Source: Platycnemis pennipes (taxonomy: Eukaryota; Arthropoda; Insecta; Odonata; Platycnemididae). Taken from it: a stretch of DNA of 64,000 nucleotides. Each line of letters starts with the position of its first letter. The first letter of the stretch is position 1. Below the pieces are notes generated by a model, which was not told the origin of the DNA, made no database searches, and saw only the letters and a program-made list of their open reading frames with translations. Positions 1 to 12,213 of this stretch are shown here, piece after piece. A program made the translations under genes and the position numbers. The stretch lies in NCBI GenBank assembly GCA_933228895.1, contig OW121851.1:126155624-126219623 (forward strand), read 5' to 3'.

Positions 1-238
1 CATTATGGCGAGGATCAGGCATGCGTTTTGGCTAGAGTACCTATGCTGATCTCGAGAACCCGGGTTCGAATCTAGGCAGAGGCTAGGGTTTTTGAATGTT
101 TTAAGGTTCTTGTGATGTGATGAAAGGCTATGTGTAAAGTTCTACAAGCGTAAAGTTCAATGCTCTGTCCATCAGATGGAAAGTCAAACCAAGGACTACT
201 TGGCACCTTTCGTTAAGAGTAGGATAATACTAACCAAT
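1..238 (+). mobile_element. tRNA-derived SINE, copy 1 (cut by window edge)
   Basis: The head is tRNA-like: an A-box-like stretch at 27-40 (TTGGCTAGAGTAC) and a clear B box at 62-72 (GGGTTCGAATC). The body at about 148-236 repeats the landmark order of the other copies: a degenerate 'tccgtccgtcggatgggacgt' block, then CTTTCGTTAAGAGTAGG, then 'taatactaac'. The same order in copies at 38580-38910 and 51805-52050 makes this a family rather than a tRNA gene. The window starts inside or just before the head, so the true 5' end is not visible. Confidence 0.75.
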
Positions 239-361
239 CACAGAAATTACTAACATATTACTGTGCAAAAATCTATACATTAACTCATGTATCAGATTCA
301 GGAGATCTAGGTCTAATACCCTACTCAACAATACTTGAAATTATTGAAGGAAAGCAAGGAA

Positions 362-840
362 CTACATCTACATCTACATAATACCCTGCAAGCCACCATA
401 AAGGTGAGTGGCAGGAGGTGAATTCTCACCAAACATGCATTACATATCATGCATAAAAAAGGATTAGTATTTATATACTGTTCTAAACTACACTATTTAA
501 AAGAAGATAAAATAGCAAAGCAAACATGCAGAATATGCTGTTAGTTGCGTTAGCTTCAAGTCCTTAAACCAACATGCAGCTACCAATGTTATCCATTGCT
601 ACACTCGTACTGGATATATTTACCGTTATTCATAACTCTAATTGTACGAGGAAAAAAGGTCATTTTGAATCCGTCAGTTCGGCAATCAATTTCTCTAATT
701 TTGTGATTATGGTCCAATCTACCATAGTAAGTTGGGGTTCGCAATATATTTTTAACATCATCACTGAAAATATGGTCTTGGATTTTGTTTAAGAGATTAA
801 GTCTAAATTTCAACCTGCGATCCGACACAACAACTCTTTA
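362..840 (-). mobile_element. CR1/Jockey-like LINE, 3' end, copy A
   Basis: This is a 5'-truncated copy lying on the minus strand. Its 3' end at 362 is made of GTAGAT units followed (on the minus strand) by the family's GGTGGCTTGCAGGGTAT landmark. The minus-strand reading frame at 589-828 (79 codons) ends the open reading frame of the element: it contains KIREIDCRTDGFKMTFFP and then RTIRVMNNG, a decayed form of the 'RTDRFKxSFFPRTIREWNxLP' block that ends CR1/Jockey-type reverse transcriptase proteins. The rest, toward 362, is 3' UTR. The protein is a remnant and cannot be functional alone. Confidence 0.85.
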
Positions 841-859
841 CGTAAAAGATACAGAGTAG

Positions 860-1370
860 AGCTTGGACTCAGGAAAGATTGATTCCCCGGGTTTCTCTTC
901 ACCCTTCATCCGTTCCCTGAAAAATCCTTTTCAATTAGTGTTCGACCGGAAGGTTGGTTTTAGATAGGTGAGGGTAGAGCTCACCCCGCGCCCCTAGAAC
1001 TGGGCTAGCCCTGGATCCATTTTTCTCGTGCCTATTTCTGGAGTTTCCTCCAGTTTCCTTCCACGGTCTTCTTCTTTCGCTTTCTCATCTCAGCAATGTA
1101 TATCGGAGTCCCTAGCATTGTCGTTCCCTTCTCAGGGACGAGAGAAATTCCTGACCCACCTCACCCTCTTTAGGGTGATTCAGGGCACGTATGTACTCAC
1201 TGATGGTTTCGCGTGCCTTTCCCTTTGAACCGGGAAAGCCGCTTTTCATCTCAGAAGGGAATAAATAACGGCATATTCTGGCTTTATTCAAGCTTCAGAA
1301 AGCCAGTGGAGACATTTTATTTTGCAGAATGCTGAATTCGGGTCACGCAGTGCTGGAAATCGTTCCTCTA
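860..1370. other. No gene seen; pyrimidine-rich stretch
   Basis: The stretch is locally richer in C/T and contains short open frames only. I see no repeat family, splice-site pair or RNA gene in it. Confidence 0.5.
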
Positions 1371-1373
1371 TCG

Positions 1374-1440
1374 CAGGGGTCGACAAACTTTCCAGACAGA
1401 AGAGACAAATCTGTTCCTAACAGCAATTTTAATTTTTTCA
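1374..1440 (+). mobile_element. Possible hAT terminal end
   Basis: The sequence starts CAGGGGTCGACAAACTTTCC, which resembles the CAGGGGTCxxCAAACTTT terminus of many hAT elements. No partner end or 8-bp duplication was found nearby, so this may be a solo end or chance. Confidence 0.3.
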
Positions 1441-1515
1441 GGGTCATAAATATGTATATACCTACAACCAATCTATCGTCACCCCTATCTCCACCCTATC
1501 TACAAACCTATCTTC

Positions 1516-1564
1516 AACCCCTGCACACACCCTCGCGGTGGCTTGCAGGGTATCGTGTATCTAT
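1516..1564 (+). mobile_element. CR1-like LINE 3' end fragment, copy B1
   Basis: It carries the family 3' landmark: an ACACCCTCGCGGTGGCTTGC core followed by AGGGTATCGTG. Only about 50 bases remain, directly followed by a second, longer 3' end of the same family. Confidence 0.7.
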
Positions 1565-1569
1565 CTTCT

Positions 1570-1709
1570 TTAAATAGTGTAGTTCTGACTACTATATTAA
1601 TACTATTCCTTTTTTATGCATGATATGTAGTGCATGTTTGGTGAGCAATCACCCCCTGCCACACACCCTTGTGGTGGCTTGCAGGGTATTATGTAGATGT
1701 AGATGTAGC
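1570..1709 (+). mobile_element. CR1-like LINE 3' end, copy B2
   Basis: The 3' UTR blocks of the family are in order: 'taaatagtgtagtt', 'ttttatgcatgatatgta', 'gcatgtttggtg', 'caccccctgccacacaccc', 'ggtggcttgcagggtatt', then ATGTAGATGTAGATGTAG. It is truncated within the 3' UTR, so no coding part is left. Confidence 0.85.
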
Positions 1710-2310
1710 TGAACCACGAAAAATTTCAATAAATGATATAACCAGCAATATAATCAATTAATATTCCTCTCAAATAAGAAAAATCACTCATAAATTGCTC
1801 TCATTTGTAATAATTAGTGCGAGGAATCAGTTCTAATTTATTGGGAAAGTGTCCGCACGCCTGGCTTGTAACTCGTTGTTTTTAATTAAAGGTACGGTTC
1901 CAAGATGGCACCGTAAACGAATCTATAACAGTCCCATTTGCTCAACTAACGTTGCATGCGTCTATAAATGAAATTTTAATAGTTTCCATTCCATTTTCAA
2001 TTCAACTACTGAACCACATGTGCGAGTTGTAGATTGCCGACCCCTTACCTATCGCAAACAGCAATCCAAGTAACTTTTGCGCATTTGTTTTCGCACTCGT
2101 ATCTTATGTACTTATTTACATGAAGCCACGTACAGTACTTGAGCCGTGTCCGAATTCGCCAATTAGCTACCTAAATGCTCCCTTCGTGCAGAGGAAGCCA
2201 TCTTGCAGTAGTATTAGAACGGAAGTGCTAAAAAAAACAAACGATGGTGAAATATCTCAATTCAGGTTATTGCTACTCATTTGTTTCAAAGTACCATTAA
2301 TACACCGTAG
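1710..2310. other. No gene or repeat recognised
   Basis: AT-rich sequence with scattered stop codons in all frames. Nothing was recognised. Confidence 0.5.
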
Positions 2311-2315
2311 GTTGG

Positions 2316-2365
2316 ACCAAGGGCATGGATAGATTCTAGGCCATGGATTCTATCCATGGCCTTGG
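2316..2365. repeat. Short inverted repeat (hairpin)
   Basis: The arms CCAAGGGCATGGATAGA (2316-2332) and TCTATCCATGGCCTTGG (2349-2365) are complementary apart from one base. The loop is about 16 nt and contains a further 'ggccatgg' palindrome. Confidence 0.7.
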
Positions 2366-2550
2366 GTTGGACACTGTAGTTTCCGTCCAAATCCATGCTT
2401 CCTTTAATCATCGAGGATTTCGGGCACATTCGATGGTTATTGGAACATGGCTAATTCCTAATAGCTAGTAAATTCGGACACAGATTTAACCTAACGAGCC
2501 TGTGGGATGAAATGGTGGATAATGTCGTTTCTACTTCCAGTCCTCCGGTC

Positions 2551-3085
2551 AATGGGGTCGTTTACCATATTTTTTTATTGCCGAATCTGATAGTTTGTAA
2601 AATGAAAAGACCCGTATTTTTCCTTTTTTTGATCCGTCAATTATTTCTCAAGTTATAAGCGGTGAAAAACTGATGTTTTTAACCCTTTCGGAAAAGTGGG
2701 CGTGGTGCGACCTCTGACGTATATCGAGTTCGTCCAATCATAAGTGAGCCCGCGAAGCTACTTTGCCTTATCGCAATGGGGAGGACACAGCTGACTCTGC
2801 CAATAGGAGCAGTTTCGACAGCATCTGTGCGAGCAGACCTTCCGAGAACCCCCCTCCACTCCCTTCCCTTCCTCGAAAAGCAGTCAAGGACGGGAAGAAA
2901 ATGACGTCAATGTTATCAATGCAGATTTTTCGGTGGGCGTCACCTTTTGCTTATTTTAATTTTTGTTTTATGAGTGAATGGTTGTGGTTAGAATATTAAT
3001 TTTTGCGCTAAAATTCTGTTTTCGTTTCCATCTAACGATATCGTGTACAAATCTGCATTCTCGGTTCCGAGTAAACGCCCCCATT
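2551..3085 (+). mobile_element. MITE family 1, copy 1
   Basis: This unit of about 535 bp recurs in reverse orientation at 49195-49761. The ends are short terminal inverted repeats: AATGGGGTCGTTTA at 2551 and TAAACGCCCCCATT at 3072-3085, which match at 13 of 14 positions when one is reverse-complemented. Shared internal landmarks include AAAATGAAAAGACCCGTATT, CGGAAAAGTGGGCGTGGTG, 'gagcccgcgaagcta' and AATGACGTCAATG. No long coding frame is present, so it would be a non-autonomous DNA element. A target-site duplication was not obvious, so the superfamily is unknown. Confidence 0.75.
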
Positions 3086-3840
3086 AGTGCATCATATTCA
3101 AATCACATCCTGAATTATCATTAATCCTGCATGTTTGTACCAAGACCATTTTTGAAGAACTTAACCGAGATCTTCCTGCTTTTGACCTTTAGAATAGCCT
3201 TCTGCGTCCTTTCCGGGGTCAACCCTTAAGTCAAGTATTATTCCCTTAGGAAGGGCGTTTAGAAAGGATGGTGGTTCTGGAGGGTCCTCGGCAGGGTGTC
3301 TCCCGACAACATCTGTCCCGACACCTCCCCAGCGACGGTCTTGGCGCGCGAACTCAACCCTCCCTGCTCCCCCATTCACCCTCCTTCTTTCCCCCACCAC
3401 TTCCCCCTTTCCCTTCCCCCCCATCCCTTTCAACTACGACACCCACAGACACCGCCTTCTTCTGTCCTCCGGGAATAAAAGGAGAGAAGGAATTTCGCCC
3501 CGCGGTGCAGCTCCTGCGGGAGATGCCGCCGAGAGGGGACGGGAGCGAAGAGAATGACAGGGTGAGGGGTGTGTGTAAGGGTTTGCCTTCAGGGTCTCGC
3601 CGCCCTCTTGAAAGGGTCCGCCCCACCGTAAGCGAAGGAAGCCAGACCCAGAGGCGAGTCCTTATGCAATGAGTACTCCCTAGTTCGCTATTATTTTGCG
3701 TACATACAATGAGGCAATAAAGCATACTCTTCCGCGTTTGAAAAGCTACTGCATGCGGGAGAAAGGAACACCTCGTCATCGGATGGGTATCACCACAGAT
3801 ATAGGTAACAGATAAAACATAGAAGAGCGGTAGAAATATA
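3086..3840. other. GC-richer, strand-asymmetric stretch without a supported gene
   Basis: From about 3260 to 3680 the plus strand is C-rich (runs such as CCCCCACCACTTCCCCC) and then purine-rich. Overlapping open frames on both strands here (up to 141 codons) are what such composition produces. None shows a recognisable domain or a pair of splice sites. Confidence 0.5.
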
Positions 3841-3843
3841 AAA

Positions 3844-3875
3844 CTACCTCTGCAAAATACCCTGCAAGCCGGCTT
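3844..3875 (-). mobile_element. CR1-like LINE 3' end fragment
   Basis: A tiny remnant, read on the plus strand as CTACCTCTGCAAAATACCCT then GCAAGCC: the reverse complement of the family's 3' end. It is too short for more detail. Confidence 0.5.
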
Positions 3876-4693
3876 AGGTATATCCTGATGCTAAGGTCCA
3901 TCAATGGTATATTTCCACATTTCCCCCGATAGCACCCGTAAATAGCGATACGCTGCCATTGAAACCTTTCTTTTTTTATGAGTGAATAAAAGATATTATG
4001 AATAAATACGTACTGTATATCTAAATACTGTAATTTATTCGCTAATGATTACATGTATCATCATTTTTATTTCAACAACGAATGAATTTATAAGGAACCT
4101 TTCTCCCAACTTAACGGACGAGTGCCCCCCTCCCTATTGATAGTGCATCTTAATATCTTGGCCCGATCCCTCTTCCCTCCTTTAGTGTTACGTAATGGAC
4201 GAATCATGAAGAAAGCGTGACATGGAGTGACTCCATGCCAAATTGGCACTACTGTCGCACACACAATCCATTTGCTCGTAACTATATTACTGGGTTTACT
4301 GTTAAATGAAATAATTTATCTTGGGGAAATAAGCAGTGTTATGTGGAATACGAGTGATAATTTCAAACTTTCATCATGTTACAAGGAATGCACACTTCTT
4401 GTACAGCCTTTTGTGAATTAAGTTATAAAGTAAACTTACTCTATTTGTCAGACCATACATATTTGGAAATATGTAAAACAATGGCCCTAACGCCTGGAAG
4501 GTCTCATGGAGGCAGACAAAAGAAAACCACCCTTATGAGGAATGAGAATGAGGTTTACGAAAAGCATGTATATAACGCATTAAATATTCCAAGCATATTC
4601 CAACAAAATATATCCCTCCTAACTTCTATTATATCTACTGCTGCCTCTTACTTGACTTGGAAATAATCATTTACTTTAAACCTGTTTCTTTTT
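3876..4693. other. No gene recognised
   Basis: AT-rich sequence with two short overlapping plus-strand frames (4227-4421 and 4376-4666). They have no conserved feature that I can see. Confidence 0.5.
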
Positions 4694-4991
4694 CACTGTA
4701 AAAAGTTGATCTGATTTTCAGTGCGATCTGAATTTAAGCGCTGTCTGGTTTAAGGCAGGAACACGGATGCAAGGTGCGGAAGAGGCAGGAACATGGATGG
4801 TTGGTACAGGAGCAGTTAAGCAGGAAGCAGAGGGAGCAGGATTCTGGATGGTCTGATTTTCAGTCGTTCAGCTGCCTTATTTTTAGACAAGATATTACTG
4901 CTGAAATACAACATACCCTGTCTTAAAATTGTTGCATCTGAAATTAAGATCGCTTTTGCACCTTAAAATCAGATATACTTTTTACAGTGTT
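4694..4991. mobile_element. MITE family 2 (25-bp terminal inverted repeats)
   Basis: The left end CACTGTAAAAAGTTGATCTG (continuing ATTTT) and the reverse complement of the right end, CACTGTAAAAAGTATATCTG (continuing ATTTT), match at 23 of 25 positions. The element is 298 bp with no coding frame. The interior holds a purine-rich segment with an imperfect duplication of 'ggcaggaacacggatg' near 4755 and 4787. No clear target-site duplication flanks it, so the superfamily is open. Confidence 0.8.
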
Positions 4992-5094
4992 ATATACTTC
5001 TCTACTGTTATTTTTACCCACGATAAATCGATCGTATTAACAATATGTTTTTGATTCTTGAAAAAGTAATTTTTTTCCACTGTTGTGCATTTAG

Positions 5095-5150
5095 GTACAT
5101 AGTACCCTCATAGCTACCGTGATGATGTGTGGCAGGGGGTGGCTACACCC
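5095..5150 (-). mobile_element. Degenerate CR1-like LINE 3' end fragment
   Basis: Read on the plus strand it has 'acatagtaccct', a diverged middle, then GTGTGGCAGGGGGTG: the order of the family's 3' end in reverse complement. It is heavily decayed. Confidence 0.5.
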
Positions 5151-5792
5151 TCAAGTGTGAGAGCCTTTTTCGGAATCCCGGGATTTTCCAAAAATATCTC
5201 TCGGAATTTCATGCCATTCATCTTTATTTCCGTCCCTAGTGACTGAAAAACCCTGTCAGGGTACTATTTGTGGGACAGGCTTGCGAAGGTGGGGAATGGA
5301 AGGTCCGGGGCCCGAGACGTCTCCCGGAGAAGGGGAAAGAGAGAACTCAACTACGGAGGAGCGAGGCATGGATACAAAAAATTATATGCGGGTAGGAAGG
5401 CAATTTTTTTTTCCTTAGCCGTAGCGTCTTTCTGATACAAATCTCACGCTGTTATAGTTGAATGAACGTCATTATCAAATCGGATCGGGGGAGAAGCATT
5501 TACTTCGGATGGAAAGCTGAGGAAACAGGGCCTAATTCACGCTCCATTAAAGATGTCTCTCGATGTATTTTAAAAGGAATAAAATTTTACCTATTTTTTC
5601 AAGAATCAATGTATTTCACGTATTCCTAAGAAGTTATTTGAATATTTTTCGATGCTGCTACATAGAAGGTCTTTACTTTAAATATTCATACGAGTTCTTG
5701 CTTCATTTTTTTAACCGAGATACTCGGATTTACAAATTATCGCTCGTTAATAACTTTAATGTGTATTATAACTTGCCCTCTATGTTTACCTT
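5151..5792. other. No gene recognised
   Basis: The stretch is GC-richer to about 5350 and then AT-rich. An 88-codon frame at 5563-5829 runs into the neighbouring LINE and looks accidental. Confidence 0.5.
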
Positions 5793-6345
5793 CATCTACG
5801 TCTACATAGTATACTGCAATTCACCATAAAGATGTGTGGCAGCGGGAGAATTCACACAAAACATGCATTATTTGTTATGAATGTTTGCATAGAATATTAC
5901 CATTTATATTCTAGTCTAAACTTCCCAATTTCAAAAAGATAAAAATAGCAAAGCAAGAATGCCAAGACATGCTGTTAATTTGATTAGCCTAAAGTCCTTA
6001 TGCTAGCATGCAACTGCCTATGCTATCCATTGATACACTCGCATTTATGCTATTGGATATATTTACAGCTATTCATATCCCTAATTGTACGAGAAAAGAA
6101 GGACACTTCTTATGTCAGTTCGGCAATTAATTTCTCTAATTTTATGAATATGGTCCAGTCTACCATAGTAAGTTGGAGTTTGCAAAATAGTTTTAACTTC
6201 ACCAGTGAAAATATTGTCTTTGAATTTAAGAGATTAAGTCTGAATTTCTACCTACCGTCTGACAACGATTCCACTTTAGTTCATCTAATAGACTGGTTAC
6301 GCCAATATAGTTATGATACCGTGTCTTTAAAATATCTTTTCGTTC
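5793..6345 (-). mobile_element. CR1-like LINE 3' end, copy E
   Basis: A minus-strand copy whose 3' end (TAGACGTAGATG-type units) is at 5793. It keeps the whole 3' UTR and part of the C-terminal coding region; 'gttcggcaattaatttctc' and 'gagattaagtctgaatttc' align with copies A, G, H and J. It runs further 5' than copy A, to the segment ending at 'gactggttacgccaatatag...taccgtgtctttaaa' near 6345, which is also seen in copies F and H. The plus-strand frame at 6000-6491 is only an antisense shadow. Confidence 0.85.
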
Positions 6346-9300
6346 TTTGCTGCAATTTTTTTTCTATTTCTAATAAAAAAATGTATGAATCGATCGATGG
6401 TACAATTTCCTCTATCCCGTTCTTTCTTTTTGTTCCATGTTATCTTTTCTCATCAAATCCTCTCTTATTTACTTTGTTTGATAAAATTTAATTATCTCAC
6501 ATATTATTCATTGCCTCTTTGGCTGATGAATTTGAACCCGGAACGTCAGAGCTTGAAGACGACAGTGATGCGTTTGACCAGATCGAATCCGTAGGAGATG
6601 TTTTGGATGCAAAGAACACGGATTGCGTGGCAAGGATTAAGTGCTATCGTGCTAAGATAAAGTGAGAGAACAGTCTTGCCAAAATTACAGACGTTATTTC
6701 TCTCCTTTTGTTAGAAAATATATGCCTTGGCGTAATTTTTTAAAGGATGTCATGTTGGAAATTTTCCCAGGGTAGGAATTTGAAAGAGTTGCGTTCTCTT
6801 GAGTTTTCTAATTCTTATGGGATTCTTAATTTCTTTAATGATGATAAATGCTCGGAGGCTACTCCATTTTCCTCACATTTTTGAGTTGACGCACGAGTTT
6901 CACGCTGTATTTGGCACCACCATTGTCGTTGAGTTCTAGCTCGAGGTCCAGCATCTTTTTTTTTAATCTCCGTTTGCAAAAATTATCTCTCGTCCTCACA
7001 GCCTTTTCCTAATCGCATTCATGAAAAAAAATGTCGTGTGTCTTTCACTATCAGAAGAAAAAAAACCATTAGTGTTATCAAAGAGCGTATAATTATCCTC
7101 CCTCCAGGGAATTAGGGAAGGTTGAAATAGGTCCGGCCGATATGCACCCTCTCTTTCACATCCCCCCCCGATGGCTTGTATTATACGGGGTTGGGCAGCG
7201 GTTTCTCTTTCACAGCACCACACCTTCAAGGCAAACGGACCTTCGCTGGACGTGATAAACGCGGATAGATATTCATCTCCCCTTTGGTCAACATCGCAGT
7301 TCTCCCCATTACATCTTTTCTCAACATCCGAACTAAAAAAAAAAGTTCTCACAATCTTTTGGTTTTTGGTTACAAAACTAAATTTTGTGCTTTACCGTGA
7401 AATACGTCCTCAAAATTCATGATGCCCGAATTCTCTCAGTTTGCGTTGTAAGCAGCCATATGTTTTGGTGTTGGAGGTATTGTATGTTGAGCTATGCTGT
7501 ATAGTAGGGGGTGGGAAACGGAGTCTCGCAACCACTTGCGACTGCTTGGGTATGCATATGAGGCTCTGGAGTTAAATTGAGAATGAAGATATGGAGTTAA
7601 ATAAAATTATGATAGCTTAATTTACGAAATTAGCTTCAGTAAATTGATCTGGCTACAATCCAGGCAAAAAAATAATTATCAGGAAAGCCTGGCTCATTGT
7701 TCACACAGATGTGAGAACTATTTGAGGAAACCAGTAAGAGTAATTTTTTGTGTGAATATGACCTTGTCATCACAAATGACCTGGTCAACACAATCCTTGT
7801 CATTACACCTTAAAGGACTTCAAGTGTCTTCGGTGAGCAGATCAATTTCATACTAAACGGGAAGATACAGTTGAACAGATTTAGACTTAGTCTAAAGAGT
7901 TAGAGTTTAGTCTTATACTTAGATGTAGTGGATGGAACACATACCTAAATGGTGATTTGAAATTCGTAGTACCCTAAAAATTCTTTGGAAAAAAATATAA
8001 TTGGTAATTGATTAAAAATAGTAAAATTTCCTTAATTGAACCTATGGCATGATTGAACACTTCAAATGATTAAAAGTGGATTATAAGAAGTAATACCTTC
8101 ATTTTGATAATGTTTCTTGATCTCGGGGAGCAAAAGATTCTTGGAGTATATCAGGCCTCCGAATAGTGGATTATCTTCTGCGTTACACATTTCTCGCATG
8201 TCAGAAAGAAATAGGTATTGATGATGAATTTTCCTAACTTTGACCGTGAGTAGGACACTTGAATTTGAAAATTTTTGCTAGAATTCTTTTGTAGCCAATG
8301 TATGATCCCTTCTCATTTCCATTTTTTCAGCAGCAGAGTTTCTTCATATTTTTTTAACTTGGTATTAGAATTTTTCCCTTGGAGAAGAGGGAAATATCGT
8401 TTATCCATATTTTTTAACACTTTCACTAAGATTCGAACAGTTTTCATTCTTGCGCTAGTGACATTATACTGTGGAAATATACGTTTACGAATGTTATGGT
8501 GCGTCATTAAGGAAGTACTATCTCTTTGAAGCTAGATGCTTGAAGCATCAAAGTAAATATTTCATCAGAGCGATGTGAATGTATTTAATTTTTAAGTATT
8601 CCTTGCGTTGTTAATCTCTGACGTTATTCAGGTGTTCTCATTCCGCATTAAATTGAAGCGTATCTTTTATCGGATTATCAGCAAACCTATCGGGTTCGCT
8701 CCCCCTACCGTAGGGAAATCATGTCCTTCATTACGAAAATAAGCGGCTATCTAAGTTCGTTCTTTTTATCTCTTGTTTCAAGTTTGTTATGTAAACTAGC
8801 GTAGAGGGCAAACATTCGACCCGTCATTTCCCCCAGTCATCCATACCCTGGGGATTTTCCTCCCTCAATCCTGGATAAATTTCTCCAACCCTCTCCCTCC
8901 ATATCCTCCGCCTTTTCGTACGTGCGTTTGGCGTCTGACTTTAACCTAGTGTTTGCTCAAACTTTTATCGGCCATTGCGAAAATTCTTAGTTGTTTATAA
9001 TTTAAAATATGCTCAGAGCAGTAGCTTCAGCATTAAATGGTGCTAGGTACCGTCATTATATGGAGGCTATGCGGCACTTAACACTCACTTGGAGATAGAG
9101 TTTCGCTTGTACTGCCATACTAGCGTTACGTATAAAATACAAGGATTCACGCGAAATCGTGTGGAATTTTTGCAAACTGAAGTTATACACGTGAAATTTT
9201 CCACTAAATAAAGTTTTACTTCGTCCCGGGTTTTACGGCCATTGGAGGTTTTTTTTAATTTGTTAATATCAATATATATATTATAGATAGATATAATTAC

Positions 9301-12213
9301 AATAGATATAATTGTTTGAAAATTTGATAAATGGTCTGTAAAACGTGGAATAAGCCTGGAATATTTGAGCCACACCTCGATAGATACCTGCTGATAGTAA
9401 TATACATTTTGCTTGCCTGAAGGTGCTCGCAGGCACCCGAAAGAAACGATGATCCTTAAAACCCTGCTCCTGCGTTGCGCTCTCCTCGGAAACCAACTCA
9501 ACGTCGAGGGATCGGCGCGGAAGCCTTCGGTCTGCGATAACTTTCCGGGGATCTTGCTTCGTTGCTCCACGAGAATATCCTCACAAATGGGAGTCCTGTG
9601 TCCTGAGTTATGGATGTTTATCTCTCGGTAATCCTCTGCGCAGAGGGATAAAATTCATATGGATCGGCTGTTTTTGCACATAACGAGTGTAGCAGGTTGT
9701 AATATATACTCCCGATTTCTGCGTCATAAATATACGTATGTGTCTTCCATGGATGTTTGCGATATGATGTTTCTATTACCCGTCGCAAGTCCGCATTGCA
9801 TATAATATGTTGACAAAATTTTTTCTGGGCGTCTACCCAGCCAATGGAATCTCGCTATTCTCGAATTGCATATTCATTTCGTATAGAAAAGGCTCGATTT
9901 ATAATATTATTAAAATCAGATATTTTTGGTGCTTAACGTGTTGCTGCAAATCTATTGCCATCAGAAAAACCTAAAAGTTATAATGCTTTTTGTAATATTA
10001 AAGGCACTGCATGTTTGTCATATGAAAAATATACTTCTGCCACTGATTGGAATTTTACAGTGTTTTCGTTTCGTATTGAAAATAGTTATAACATTCCATT
10101 CGATGTCTTTCTAATGATACTTACATTCATTGAAAATTATCGTTCTTCAAAGGAGAGATGGCTATTGAAATACTTTTACAAACTGTTGTGGAGAGCCATT
10201 GAATGATTAATAGCAATACAGGTTAATCTGTCATATAACTGTCCGATTGACCTACGTATCAGCCAGCTAGCCTTCTTAAATATAGATTTGCATCTTTATA
10301 GTCACCCTCAAACATTTACGCCTCTCTGTATACACATATATCATGTGTCTACCCGAAACTCCGGAAAAAAGTCGTACTTCACCATATGTGAACTCTGAGA
10401 ATATAATTGCTTTTACTTAGAAAATATTTTATCAGTGAGTATTGAAAATCTTCAAGCTATTTTAGAGATTAATTTTTTCTCATTACAATCTATATTAAAC
10501 TATTTCAAGGTGGAAAAAGTAGAGTAATGTTTTTGAGTGATTGTGCAGTTAATATATCTGCTTTTTCCATGCGTAAGTACATAAAAAATGTGCCCAACAG
10601 AACGTTTTTTTTGGCGTTCTCACAAGGAAAATCATTTAGATGCATTTCATTTTTGTTAAATGGCCACATATACTGGCTGAATAAGATGAAAAATCCAATA
10701 AATCCACAGTGAGCACATGGACTCCTTTATATGGACAGTATTAAAGCCCTAACAATGCAAAAATCAATTATGAGCCCCTGAACCTTAAGTGAAAAAATCC
10801 ATTAACCAGCATCAATGATTTAGGCAAAAATCCTACGACCGTTGCATATTATCCGTACTGTCGATGCAAACAGCATAAATATTCCATAGTATTAACATTG
10901 TGGGAAAGTTGTTTACTAATACAGTATGAATATCACGTCCCTCGATGAGGTTTAAATGTTGCATGTTATTTGCATCCCCGACTTTCAATGAATAAAGTTT
11001 CGTACCTCCCCGCTTATGCCGGATCTTCCGCTTTTCCCGTTGCATCTCCTACCTGCCCCACACGAAGGAGGCTTTTTAAAAAATACAGCCATGCATTCGG
11101 ATCGTGACTTGTCGGGCGGCAAAGACCGCACTTTTTCGAATCACGTGCTGAGTGCGTGAAGGGAGTGCATTCAGAAGTGACACTTCACGCTCCCAGGAGA
11201 CGGAATGAATCCTCGCGGATATTTTAAATATCAAAGGATTCCAGGTTGCCCTTCAAAATATGTTATCGCAGCGTGGATACGTGATAAAACTCGGAAAGAT
11301 ATCTTTCCGGACGAGCCGAGAAACGATAAAGCACCGTTGAGGCACAGTAAAGGGTGTCTTAAATGAGAAAATATATTTTTCGATGCTAGAAATATAAGTT
11401 AGGAACTTGCTACAGTTAATGTTTAAAAAGTTGTTTTCAAGAAATAGCATGAGCTATTACTCTGCTAAAACTCTTTACGTAATGATGAAACTAATAAGAC
11501 TTTTTAATACTTTCAAACTGCATTTTTTTATCGACCAAGGTTTCCGCATTTCAGTGCCATTATGCCTTGATCCTTGGAAAATAAGTGTTGAAACCATGGC
11601 CACATTAAAATAATTTCATCTACAACGCGAAAATTATGGTAAACATCAGTGTTAATATTTTCATCATGGATGCTTTGTTATAGCGTGGTATCCTACCTGA
11701 GTAGGGCGTCATCCCTTGAACGCAGGTTCAGGGTTTAAATAAAGGAGTTGACTTTGTAAAAGTCCCTTTCAATCAGTTCTGTGACTTTTGAGGTATCATT
11801 TTGTTTTAAAAACCACAGGCAGCTCAGGGAAAGGGAACAGTCTCGTCTGCCCTGACGTGGAAATTTCACTGGGCGGAGGTTTACAGTAACCGACCTGATT
11901 AACCTCCGGTTTGAGTACAACTGTGGTTAAGGTAGTTGAAGTATTGGGCGGAAGGGAAAAATTTAATTTTGCATTTAAAAATACATTTTAAATATCGTGA
12001 TTTCCACCGTTTAATTAGAATACTCAACTGATTTCAGTTGTTAAGCCATTATCATGTAAAATAGGCTAGTGATACCTAGGAATGCCGTAACCGGCAGTTG
12101 GTTCAGTGTAAAATAGTAGGGGTGAAGTGTAAACTTAAGTATAAAACGTGTGCATTTATGTTTTCAAGTTTGTCCCCGCACTAATTGGCGCTTCAGACCA
12201 GGAGGAAAGCTAC
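6346..12213. other. Long AT-rich stretch, no supported gene
   Basis: Almost 6 kb in which I recognise no repeat family, RNA gene or splice-bounded coding frame. A minus-strand frame of 161 codons (9085-9570) spans a (TA/GATA)-rich stretch at 9268-9312 and reads as random translation. Minor features are poly-A/T tracts and a short pyrimidine-rich segment near 8820-8920. It may be intron or intergenic DNA. Confidence 0.5.

Noticed and set aside
62..72. Possible tRNA gene (B box GGGTTCGAATC)
   Set aside because: The same tRNA-like head is attached to a shared SINE body in several copies; no complete cloverleaf was found.
3354..3779. Overlapping 134- and 141-codon frames on opposite strands
   Set aside because: Low-complexity, strand-asymmetric composition gives both; neither has a recognisable motif.
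6000..6491. 163-codon plus-strand frame
   Set aside because: Antisense shadow of the CR1-like LINE copy at 5793-6345 and AT-rich flank.
9085..9570. 161-codon minus-strand frame
   Set aside because: Spans a (TA/GATA)-rich simple stretch and reads as random sequence (IISIVIISIYNIYID).
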